NCBI GenBank assembly: GCA_900315245.1
Contig: OMYJ01000001.1
Coordinates: 413,940 to 477,939 of the forward strand
Direction: 5' to 3'
Length of the DNA stretch: 64,000 nucleotides
From: an uncultured Bacteroidales bacterium
GTDB taxonomy: Bacteria > Bacteroidota > Bacteroidia > Bacteroidales > WCHB1-69
Shown here piece by piece: positions 17,701-23,716 of this stretch; positions within the stretch are counted from its first letter, which is position 1, and every line of letters starts with the position of its first letter. A program made the position numbers and the translations under genes. The notes beneath the pieces were generated by a model that worked only from the letters and a program-made list of their open reading frames with translations, searched no databases and had not been told where the DNA came from.

Positions 17701-17785
17701 GGTGGAATCCAATGTTATGGAATTAAAAACTTTGATTAATAAGACGTTGCAGGCGAACGTGAAAGATGATGTGCCGAAAGATTAA
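14705..17785 (+). CDS. AsmA-family periplasmic protein
   Basis: 1,026 residues. An N-terminal membrane anchor (about 8-30, ITLISLGSLILVIAIAISIALF) precedes a long region of repeated short strands. The opening is typical of AsmA proteins: LAKIVNNQADKFLTCDFHIDKVGLTFFKTFPKIGLDLENVVL. The C-terminal AsmA-like block near 900-960 includes LRGAAAINGHDLVVLDSETYRNIAKKL, split by family variation. Such proteins are thought to span the periplasm and help lipid movement or outer-membrane homeostasis; that role is inferred. It is coupled by a 4-nt overlap to the upstream lipoprotein. A bidirectional terminator follows. Confidence 0.87.
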   Translation: MKKALKITLISLGSLILVIAIAISIALFSIFSPSKLAKIVNNQADKFLTCDFHIDKVGLTFFKTFPKIGLDLENVVLKNPQKANISDTLLYVNDCVAALDIQELLKNKNIIIHEFSLNKGLVNLYIDENGNGNYNVFKSEDTTSFDYRVDLQKIKAKNLDIRYLNDQAKQQARVKEADLTVKGSFEKNDIIGEAELAAESLAFEIKDSSQLHFSSDNVKVSYDGSFTNFNLLDGELNADLQDAVLRIDTTHYINEMDLSLASDVQADLENLHFNLKNTSLSIDKQEFAVNGIIDMDTASHDIHTDLHYKTGDWKIEEILPMIPRAVIGNKLDDIQISGDIALEGDVRGTYSDTRMPTITSDVAWHHGRMAMKDLPLDFEKTDGLFNLRLDLDNQSNLTVKNLSATTRKRNKITAKGTIKNLLGKMLLDIFASGNLHITDFKDFLPEDFTQYEGQADIKVNTQLEYDPDKDFSVENVKKAKANCIFNNLSLLYHDTMKVSSPKMLVDLDFPVKEKPYNIEEWMNAKIEAGSLTVSNPEKITISGKDIQLDAYTNNLLDSTIDFKFATTYQFDQLHVLVDTISAQLSQPKGVFVLRNTDQLQLDYVGGSIAANMGNTIKFHTQTLNLHAKTDYKEKEDNLLLRWSPTIQLQLSNAKANIQDVAHAVEFPSLNVDFSPKKAVLKKANLKFGQSDINLTGTITGIESYLHNKGLLKGNLDLVANYLNLNELIAFIDGFGAPDSLLEQAEAIEQQSTSSPFIVPFGVDVNMNTKIQKALFEEAEFRNIAGRVYVKDGVLVLEEMGLTNEAARMQLTAMYRTPRMNHLFLGFDFHLLDIKIDKLIAMIPEVDTILPMLKSFSGNAEFHFAAETYLKSNYDIKFSTLRGAAAINGHDLVVLDSETYRNIAKKLMFSKKTENKIDSLSTEITIFRNEVDVYPFLLSIDKYSAIISGRHNLDMTYDYNISLVKPIRIGLDIIGLEDRLKFKVGKAKYATMFKPEKQKVVESNVMELKTLINKTLQANVKDDVPKD

Positions 17786-17796
17786 ACAGTAAAAAC

Positions 17797-17827
17797 GAAA
17801 AAAGACGCAAATGTTTGCGTCTCTTTT
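17797..17827. terminator. Bidirectional terminator between the AsmA gene and gcvH
   Basis: GACGCAAA (17804-17811) and TTTGCGTC (17814-17821) are inverted arms. They are flanked by A-rich sequence on the left and TCTTTTCG on the right, so both convergent genes can use it. Confidence 0.7.
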
Positions 17828-17854
17828 CGTAAATGCAACAAAATGGTTGGATAA

Positions 17855-18232
17855 TTATCCCAACATGGCGGTGTAAGCGGCAGCATCCATGAGGTCAGCC
17901 ACTTGTGCGGGATCCGTCATCTTGATTTTGATGATCCAGCCCTCGCCGTAAGGATCGCTGTTCACGAGGGCGGGTTCGCCTTCGAGAGCCTCGTTGAATT
18001 CAACGATTTCGCCGCCAACAGGCAACAGCAGGTCGGCAACAGTCTTTACAGCTTCGATAGAGCCGAAAACTTCGTCTTTGTCCAGCGTTTCACCCACAGA
18101 AGGGATGTCGAGGAACACGATGTCGCCTAATTCGTTAGCGGCATGAGCGGTGATACCCACCAATGCAAATTCACCATCCACTTTTAACCATTCGTGGTCT
18201 TGGGAATACTTCAAATTTTCAGGAATATTCAT
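17855..18232 (-). CDS. gcvH: Glycine cleavage system H protein
   Basis: A 125-residue lipoyl carrier that shuttles the aminomethyl group between the P, T and L proteins. The lipoyl lysine is K63 in FGSIEAVKTVADL. Family blocks HEWLKVDG, VGITAHAANELGDIVF and the C-terminal GEGWIIKIK are present. The other gcv genes are not in this window, so it is either a dispersed glycine-cleavage component or a lipoate relay protein. It lies 25 bp downstream of frr on the same strand. Confidence 0.95.
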   Translation of the reverse strand: MNIPENLKYSQDHEWLKVDGEFALVGITAHAANELGDIVFLDIPSVGETLDKDEVFGSIEAVKTVADLLLPVGGEIVEFNEALEGEPALVNSDPYGEGWIIKIKMTDPAQVADLMDAAAYTAMLG

Positions 18233-18257
18233 ACTTTTAGATTTTATAAATGAAAAA

Positions 18258-18815
18258 TTAAACGGTCATAATTTCTTTTTCCTTGGCCTCCATGATTTTA
18301 TCCACCTTGCTGATGGCTTCATCGGTTGCCTTCTGGATGTCGGTTTCCAGTTTTTTGATGGCATCCTCTTCCACGCCGTCGTCTTTCAGCTTTTTGGCGT
18401 CATCGTTGGCGGTGCGGCGGATATTGCGGATGGCCACCTTGGTCTGTTCGGCATCTTGTTTGGCCTTCTTTACCAGCTCTTTACGGCGCTCCTCTGTCGG
18501 GGCGGGAATCACCAAACGGATAAATTCCCCGTTGTTTTGCGGAGTAACACCGATGTTGGCGGCGAGAATGGCTTTCTCAATCACGGGTAGCATGTTGCGC
18601 TCCCAGGGTTGGATGACGATTTGATGAGCGTCAGGGGTGTTCACATTGGCCACCTGGTCGATGGGCGTGGGATTGCCGTAATAATCAACCTTGATGCCGT
18701 CCAGCATTTGCGGGGAGGCCTTGCCGGCGCGCACTTTCTGCAGTTCTTTGTCAAAATGCACCACTGTGGCGGTCATGTTATCTTTTGCTTGTTTCAAACA
18801 GGTTTGTGTATCCAT
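18258..18815 (-). CDS. frr: Ribosome recycling factor
   Basis: 185 residues. Releases post-termination ribosomes together with EF-G. The family signature is clear: VRAGKASPQMLDGIKVDYYG, ANVNTPDAHQIVIQPWE and NNGEFIRLVIPAPTEERR (each part of a longer conserved stretch), then the helical tail. It is transcribed with pyrH and the 2TM protein upstream. pyrH-frr adjacency is widespread in bacteria; the 2TM gene between them is the local peculiarity. Confidence 0.97.
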   Translation of the reverse strand: MDTQTCLKQAKDNMTATVVHFDKELQKVRAGKASPQMLDGIKVDYYGNPTPIDQVANVNTPDAHQIVIQPWERNMLPVIEKAILAANIGVTPQNNGEFIRLVIPAPTEERRKELVKKAKQDAEQTKVAIRNIRRTANDDAKKLKDDGVEEDAIKKLETDIQKATDEAISKVDKIMEAKEKEIMTV

Positions 18816-18827
18816 AATATTGATTTT

Positions 18828-19250
18828 TTAATCTATGAAATTACTGTTTTTATCTTCGTTATCTTCCTCTTCTGAGGTATCCTCGGAATTATTCTCTTCA
18901 GTCTGAGCCATTTCCGCTTTGAGGTTCTCTATTTCGCGAAGCTGCATCAGACGCATTTTTTTCAAAGAAGTTAATTCTTTTTCCTTATACGATTTTGTCC
19001 ACTTATAGACAATCATATAATGCAAAATAATCGCCAACAACCAAACAATCAACAAGAAGAGGATAGCTTTCAAAAAAGTGATGTCTTCACTGTCTTTGAA
19101 TAGAAAATACCATACCACCCATAAGAATGCGTTAGAAAGAATAAAAATGGCAAGATGGATTTTGAACGAGGTCCTTCGTGCCGCCATTTTCGCCAATTTG
19201 GCTTCCTCTTCGGGCGTGATTTCAGGAATATTGGGATTATTTTCTGCCAT
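18828..19250 (-). CDS. 2TM-domain membrane protein of unknown function
   Basis: 140 residues. A short acidic N-terminus is followed by KMAARRTSFKIHLAIFILSN, which opens the first of two transmembrane segments (about 28-50 and 59-82) separated by a short loop, as in the small '2TM domain' family. The C-terminal tail is a charged helix that becomes almost pure Asp/Glu/Asn/Ser, with EENNSEDTSEEEDNEDKNS near the end. Both membrane helices carry aromatic residues at the ends. No catalytic residues are seen. It lies 5 nt downstream of pyrH and 12 nt upstream of frr. Confidence 0.75.
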   Translation of the reverse strand: MAENNPNIPEITPEEEAKLAKMAARRTSFKIHLAIFILSNAFLWVVWYFLFKDSEDITFLKAILFLLIVWLLAIILHYMIVYKWTKSYKEKELTSLKKMRLMQLREIENLKAEMAQTEENNSEDTSEEEDNEDKNSNFID

Positions 19251-19255
19251 ATTAT

Positions 19256-19960
19256 TTAGTATAAGAGGGTTCCGATGGGTTCGCCATTGAGCACTTTCAA
19301 AAGGTTGCCCTTGGTGTTGGCATCATAGACATAAATGGGCATTTTGTTGTCCTGGCAGAGTGCAAATGCCGTCATATCCATGATTTTGAGGTTTTTCTGA
19401 TAGGCTTCTGCCAAAGTTATTTCGGTGAATTTCACCGCATTGGGATCTTTTTCAGGGTCGGCGGTATAGACACCGTCCACGCGAGTGCCTTTGATGAGCA
19501 GGTCGGCCTTGATTTCGAGCGCGCGAAGTGCAGCGCCTGTGTCCGTGGTAAAGAACGGGTTACCCGTACCACCACCGAGGAACGTCACATAACCGGCCTC
19601 CAAGGATTCGATGGCTTTTCGCCATGAGGTTTTCTCGCACACACCTTCAATGTTGACTGCTGACAACACTCTGGCTTTCACGTTCATGGATTCCAGCACA
19701 CCTTGAACGGCAAGCGCATTGATGATCGTGGCCAACATGCCCATCTGGTCGCCCTGCCGACGCTCGAAACCGGCTGACGCTCCCTGCACGCCACGGAAGA
19801 TGTTGCCGCCGCCGATGACCACCGCCACCTGCACGCCCGCATCCACCGCAGACTTGATTTCATTGGCATAATGCAGGATGTGATTGTAACTTACACCATA
19901 TCCATCATCGCCTGTCAATGATTCACCGCTTAATTTCAGTAGTATGCGTTTATATTTCAT
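19256..19960 (-). CDS. pyrH: UMP kinase
   Basis: The hexameric amino-acid-kinase-fold enzyme that phosphorylates UMP to UDP. Signature blocks are KRILLKLSGESLTG at the N-terminus, VVIGGGNIFRG (~55), the GDQMGMLATIINALA helix (~75), FLGGGTGNPFFTTDT (~130) and a C-terminal ALCQDNKMPIYVYDAN. I place the start at the ATG at 19960 (234 residues). The promoter -7 box at 19980-19987 would start the mRNA near 19974, excluding the longer frame beginning MRLLYF. Confidence 0.95.
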   Translation of the reverse strand: MKYKRILLKLSGESLTGDDGYGVSYNHILHYANEIKSAVDAGVQVAVVIGGGNIFRGVQGASAGFERRQGDQMGMLATIINALAVQGVLESMNVKARVLSAVNIEGVCEKTSWRKAIESLEAGYVTFLGGGTGNPFFTTDTGAALRALEIKADLLIKGTRVDGVYTADPEKDPNAVKFTEITLAEAYQKNLKIMDMTAFALCQDNKMPIYVYDANTKGNLLKVLNGEPIGTLLY

Positions 19961-19979
19961 ATTCTTAAATTTCAAGTTG

Positions 19980-19987
19980 CAAAAATA
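19980..19987 (-). promoter_or_regulatory. pyrH operon promoter (-7 box)
   Basis: TATTTTTG on the minus strand, about 20 nt before the pyrH start. It decides the pyrH start codon. Confidence 0.6.
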
Positions 19988-20050
19988 CAAAAAATACAAT
20001 AATCTCATTCGCTCTATCGTTGTTGGTTTTCGTAAACAAAATATAAAACT

Positions 20051-20740
20051 ATGAAACTGATAGATAATTTATTATCCCTGTTTTATCCGCGATTGTGCGT
20101 GGCTTGCGGTGATGCCCTTCAGCAGAATGAATCCTGCATTTGCCTGAATTGCATGTTGCATCTGCCTGAAACCCAATTCCATAAGGAACATTTCAATCCC
20201 TTGAGACAAGTTTTTGACGGACGAGTTCCCGTGGAGGAGGTAACGGCTCTGATGAGTTATAAAAAGTCAAACCGCACGCAAAAAATCCTTCATTGCCTGA
20301 AATACAAAGGGCAGAAAGAAATCGGAGCGGTATTAGGTGAATATCTTGGTGGTCAATTAATTACAGAAGAACGTTATCAAGGCATCCAATACATTTTACC
20401 CATTCCGCTGCACCCGAAGAAATTCAGGAAAAGGGGTTACAACCAGAGCGAATGGATTGCCATGGGGCTCTCCAAGGGAATGGGAATCCCCTATCTGACG
20501 GACGTGATAATGCGCACGCAATTTACGGATACACAGACGAAAAAAAGTCGCTTCGCCCGTTGGCAGAATGTCAAAGAGGTGTTTGCGGTACAGAATCCCG
20601 AAAAGGTGGCCTACACGCACGTGTTAGTCTGCGATGACGTACTCACTACCGGTGCCACCATGGAGGCCGCCATCCGGAAACTGCTGGAAATAGAAGGCGT
20701 CAGGGTCAGCGTCGCCACCCTCGCCGCCACCACGCTATGA
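20051..20740 (+). CDS. ComF-family phosphoribosyltransferase-like protein
   Basis: 229 residues. The N-terminal zinc-binding part has the Cys pairs CVACG and CICLNC (about residues 16-36). The phosphoribosyltransferase domain carries the PRPP loop VLVCDDVLTTGATMEAA near residue 195, after the family blocks ILPIPLHPKKFRKRGYNQSE and TDTQTKKSRFARWQNV. ComF/GntX proteins are linked to natural DNA uptake in other bacteria; the biochemical activity is unresolved. It stands alone, divergent from pyrH, with a heptamer array 14 nt after the stop. Confidence 0.9.
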   Translation: MKLIDNLLSLFYPRLCVACGDALQQNESCICLNCMLHLPETQFHKEHFNPLRQVFDGRVPVEEVTALMSYKKSNRTQKILHCLKYKGQKEIGAVLGEYLGGQLITEERYQGIQYILPIPLHPKKFRKRGYNQSEWIAMGLSKGMGIPYLTDVIMRTQFTDTQTKKSRFARWQNVKEVFAVQNPEKVAYTHVLVCDDVLTTGATMEAAIRKLLEIEGVRVSVATLAATTL

Positions 20741-20754
20741 TTTGGGATGTCAAA

Positions 20755-20782
20755 ACCAATAACCAATAACCCATAACCATTA
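20755..20782. repeat. Heptamer array (CCAATAA word)
   Basis: Four 7-bp units: CCAATAA (twice), CCCATAA, CCATTAA, directly 3' of comF and running into the promoter of the next gene. It is the reverse complement of the word at 23611-23672. Confidence 0.6.
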
Positions 20783-20788
20783 AAAATG

Positions 20789-20796
20789 TATTTTTG
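20789..20796 (+). promoter_or_regulatory. -7 box immediately before a small lipoprotein gene
   Basis: TATTTTTG ends 4 nt before the ATG at 20801, so the mRNA would start at or very near the start codon. It also rules out the earlier in-frame ATG at 20786, which lies upstream of the box. Confidence 0.55.
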
Positions 20797-20800
20797 CCGT

Positions 20801-21004
20801 ATGAAAAAGAAACTGACATTTATCCTTATTATCTGCGCAATAATTTGCATATCAACATCTTGCGCAAGAAAAATCAATGGTGCCACGCCGCACCGCCGCG
20901 ACCGCAACTGCGGATGCGAGAATATTTACACTTCCAAACCGGAATGTGAGTTGGCGATGTCTGACGATGAGGCGATGAAAAACGATGAAATGATAAAACG
21001 ATGA
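20801..21004 (+). CDS. Small lipoprotein of unknown function
   Basis: 67 residues. The signal sequence MKKKLTFILIICAIICISTSC ends in a lipobox (STS-C), split here for length at the Cys. The mature part is short and polar with CARKINGATPHRRDRNCGC and an acidic tail. Two further Cys in a C-G-C arrangement may bind metal or form a disulfide. The product is unrecognised. Its stop overlaps the start of the next lipoprotein gene (ATGA at 21001), so the two are translationally coupled. Confidence 0.6.
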   Translation: MKKKLTFILIICAIICISTSCARKINGATPHRRDRNCGCENIYTSKPECELAMSDDEAMKNDEMIKR

Positions 21005-21765
21005 AAAAGATTGTATTATTGATGTTTATGGCCATGATTTTGGCCAGCTGTGCGGATCGCAATGTTTCGGTAAAAATAGAAGGCGATATACAAAATGGAG
21101 GCAACCAGATGATTCGTCTCGCGCTCATCACGGCAGAAGGGATGGACATGATTGATTCCGCGAACTTGCACGACGGGCATTTTTTATTTAAGATTTCTTC
21201 TGAGAATGAGCGTATTAAGGAACGTGAAAATTCTCCGATGATGTTTCAGCTTTTCCTTTCAGAGGACAACAGTTTAGCTACGATGGCCAAAAAGGGTGAC
21301 CGTCTGAAACTTACTGCCGACGCACAGGACTTGACTCGCACTTACAAAATCACCGGTGGTGAAGAGGCTGTGCTTATGTATCAATTGGACAGCTCGCTTA
21401 CGGCATTTGTCATCCCTACAGAGAAATTGTATGAAACTTATCAGAAAAACAGTGAAAACGACACCATCCGTGCTGAAATAGAGGCACAATATGTCAATAT
21501 GTTGCAAAACCATCAAAAATATTTACAGGATTTTATCAAAAGCCATCCGAACAATATGGCTTCCTACATCGCTTTCTTCCAAAGCTATAACCGACGGAAT
21601 TTCTTCGATATTTATCAGGATTTAGACATATTGAAACAGATAAACAACAATCTTTCAAAGGTATATCCAGAAAGTGAGTATGTAAAAGCCATGAAAAATA
21701 TGGCTGATCTAATAGAAATGCGCATTTCTGCAACCGAAAAAGAAATTTCTAATCCGACAGAATAG
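21001..21765 (+). CDS. DUF4369-domain lipoprotein without thioredoxin domain
   Basis: 254 residues with a lipobox MILASC (Cys about 17). Residues ~20-120 read VKIEGDIQNGGNQMIRLALI, then DSANLHDGHFLFKI. This is the DUF4369 beta-domain that in Bacteroidota normally precedes a TlpA-like thioredoxin domain. Here the C-terminal ~130 residues are helical (HPNNMASYIAFFQSYNRR, IYQDLDILKQINNNLSKVYP) and no CxxC motif follows. It looks like the front half of the TlpA-type protein. A periplasm-facing outer- or inner-membrane anchor is expected; the function is unknown. Confidence 0.78.
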   Translation: MKKIVLLMFMAMILASCADRNVSVKIEGDIQNGGNQMIRLALITAEGMDMIDSANLHDGHFLFKISSENERIKERENSPMMFQLFLSEDNSLATMAKKGDRLKLTADAQDLTRTYKITGGEEAVLMYQLDSSLTAFVIPTEKLYETYQKNSENDTIRAEIEAQYVNMLQNHQKYLQDFIKSHPNNMASYIAFFQSYNRRNFFDIYQDLDILKQINNNLSKVYPESEYVKAMKNMADLIEMRISATEKEISNPTE

Positions 21766-21823
21766 TTGTTAAACTTTTTGAAAGAATCTGAGTTTAATGC
21801 TCTGAATCATAAATAATAACAAG

Positions 21824-22285
21824 ATGAGAAACACACTGAAAATGTTTGGAATGGTGATGCTTTGCGTCATCCTTTCCTGCGGTGCTTTCGCCCAGTCCGC
21901 TGACATGGACAAGCTGTTCAGCAAATACGACAGCAAGCGCCATTTTGAGAAATTCGAATACGGTTCCCAAAAACCGGTATGGCTGAACCTCATCGCGCAC
22001 AACGCCTCCTTCGTGAAAATCCTTTCCTGCGATGCCAACCCCAAATCTCATAAATACAAGAAATTCAATCAAGACATCCGCAAGTCGATGGAGAATTTCA
22101 ACATTGTTTTTGAGTTCAACGAGTCGGATTATTTGTTGAAGGTTTGTGCTTCTGAAAAAGACCAAAAAGGATGTTCCAACTTTGTGGTTGTTTCGAGATT
22201 AGGGGACAAAGAGCGGGTAATATGGCTTTATGGGAGAACCAATCTGAAGAAGTTTATCGACTACGTTAGGGATGCGTTGATGTAA
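21824..22285 (+). CDS. Secreted protein of unknown function (DUF4252-like)
   Basis: 153 residues with a signal peptide ending GAFAQS (about 24). The mature part starts ADMDKLFSKYDSKRHFEKFE, resembling the opening of DUF4252 proteins (small secreted Bacteroidota proteins beginning with a 'LF-x-KY' helix). It continues with short strands including NFVVVSRLGDKERVIWLYG and a final helix LKKFIDYVRDAL. The resemblance is by eye and weak. It lies 58 bp after the DUF4369 gene and ends just before a bidirectional terminator. Confidence 0.6.
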   Translation: MRNTLKMFGMVMLCVILSCGAFAQSADMDKLFSKYDSKRHFEKFEYGSQKPVWLNLIAHNASFVKILSCDANPKSHKYKKFNQDIRKSMENFNIVFEFNESDYLLKVCASEKDQKGCSNFVVVSRLGDKERVIWLYGRTNLKKFIDYVRDALM

Positions 22286-22286
22286 T

Positions 22287-22318
22287 AAAAAATCCCCCTC
22301 ATGCGAGGGGGATTTTTT
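22287..22318. terminator. Strong bidirectional terminator
   Basis: A 14-bp perfect inverted repeat: A6-TCCCCCTC (22287-22300), loop ATGC, GAGGGGGA-T6 (22305-22318). The arms themselves supply A- and T-tracts, so it serves both the upstream plus-strand gene and hutI, whose stop codon overlaps its edge. Confidence 0.92.
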
Positions 22319-23570
22319 AATGCCGTTTGCCATTCAAGAAAATCTGTTCCACCTTGTTCGAGCCGAAGGCGTAATTCATATAATAGAGAGTGTCCATCGG
22401 CTTGGTGATGAAGAAGTTGGCGATTTTGCCTTTCGTAATGGTGCCCAGCTCGCGCCAGACGTCCATGGCATAGGCCGTGTTGATGGTGGTGGCGTTGACG
22501 GTCTCTTCGGGCAGCATCTTGTACATCACGGAACCCATGGCGAAGACCAACTGCATGTTGCCAGACGGGCAGGAGCCGGGGTTGAAGTCGGAGGCCAAAG
22601 CAACCGGCAGACCGCCCTCGATCATCTTGCGGATGGGAGCGCATTGCATTCCGAGGAAGAAGGCAGCGCCGGGCAGCACCGTGGGCATCGTCTCGCTCTT
22701 GTAGAGAGCCGCAATCTCCTCATCGCCCGTGTATTCCAAGTGGTCAACCGACAATGCATTGTATTTCACGCCGACTTGGATACCGCCGGAGCAGGCCATC
22801 TCGTTGGCGTGGATCTTCGGGCGCAGACCATACTTGATGCCTTGCATCAGGATGCGCTCGGTCTGCTCGGTGGTGAAGAAGCCCTTGTCGCAGAAGACGT
22901 CCACGAAGTCGGCGAGCTCCTCGGCGGCCACCATCGGAATCATCTCGTTGATGATGAGATCCACGTAGCCGTCGGGATTGTCCTTGTAGAGCAGCGGTAC
23001 CGCGTGCGCCCCGAGGAAGTTGGCCTTGATGGTGAGTGGGGAGTTCTCTTTCAGCTTGCGGATGACGCGCAGCATCTTGAGTTCATCCTCGGTGGTGAGG
23101 CCGTAGCCGCTCTTGATCTCGCACGCGCCCGTGCCGAAGGAGGCCATCTCCTCCAACCGTTGCCAGGCCTGGTCGTAGAGTTCCTCTTCGGAGGTCTCGT
23201 GCAGCCGTTTCGCGGAGTTGAGGATGCCGCCGCCGCGTTTGAAGATCTCCTCGTAGCTCAAGCCCTTGATCTTGTCGATGTACTCGACCTCGCGGCTGCC
23301 CGCATAGACGATGTGCGTGTGGGAGTCGCAGAAGGAGGGGAACACGAACTTGCCCGTGGCGTCGATCTCCTCGATGGGCTCCTTGATTTTCTTCAGGATG
23401 TCGGGGTTGAAGTCCTCCATCTTGCCGAACTCCTTGATTTTGTCGCCCTCGGTGAGGAGGTAGGCGTTGTCAATGACGGGGAGGTTCTGCATCTCCTTGC
23501 CGGCGCGGAACTTGATAGATTTGGGCTCCGCCTGCACTAATTGCTTTATGTTTTTTACTAATATAGCCAT
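22317..23570 (-). CDS. hutI: Imidazolonepropionase
   Basis: An amidohydrolase that opens imidazolone-5-propionate to N-formimino-glutamate, the third step of histidine breakdown. Metal and substrate blocks are FCDSHTHIVYAGSREVEY (~81), KSGYGLTTEDELKML, ANFLGAHAVP, RPKIHANEM (~250), LSVDHLEYTGDEE (~275) and ALASDFNPGSCPSGNMQLV (~330). The 417 residues are normal. hutH, hutU and ftcD are not adjacent. The gene is visibly richer in G+C at third positions than its neighbours, giving a long antisense open frame. Confidence 0.96.
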   Translation of the reverse strand: MAILVKNIKQLVQAEPKSIKFRAGKEMQNLPVIDNAYLLTEGDKIKEFGKMEDFNPDILKKIKEPIEEIDATGKFVFPSFCDSHTHIVYAGSREVEYIDKIKGLSYEEIFKRGGGILNSAKRLHETSEEELYDQAWQRLEEMASFGTGACEIKSGYGLTTEDELKMLRVIRKLKENSPLTIKANFLGAHAVPLLYKDNPDGYVDLIINEMIPMVAAEELADFVDVFCDKGFFTTEQTERILMQGIKYGLRPKIHANEMACSGGIQVGVKYNALSVDHLEYTGDEEIAALYKSETMPTVLPGAAFFLGMQCAPIRKMIEGGLPVALASDFNPGSCPSGNMQLVFAMGSVMYKMLPEETVNATTINTAYAMDVWRELGTITKGKIANFFITKPMDTLYYMNYAFGSNKVEQIFLNGKRH

Positions 23571-23596
23571 AGTTGGTAGGTTTTAATTTGATGCGG

Positions 23597-23604
23597 CAAA
23601 GATA
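23597..23604 (-). promoter_or_regulatory. hutI promoter (-7 box)
   Basis: TATCTTTG on the minus strand, 26 bp before the hutI start codon; no clear -33 element. Confidence 0.55.
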
Positions 23605-23610
23605 CGATTT

Positions 23611-23672
23611 TTAATGGTTATGGGTTATAGGTTATGGGTTATAGAAGCTGGGTTATGGTTTATTGGTTATGG
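23611..23672. repeat. Heptamer array (GGTTATG word)
   Basis: About eight 7-bp units in register: GGTTATG and GGTTATA alternate, with one diverged unit and one GTTTATT. The longest single-arm array in the window. It lies 3' of the minus-strand FISUMP gene and upstream of the hutI promoter. Confidence 0.75.
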
Positions 23673-23716
23673 GCGATGGAAATAGGGCCTTGAAAAAGCG
23701 GGTATGCCGTTTCAGG

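Noticed and set aside
22320..23540. 406-codon open frame opposite hutI
   Set aside because: His/Glu/Val/Leu-rich mirror composition typical of antisense frames in G+C-rich genes; no domain, and hutI is unambiguous.
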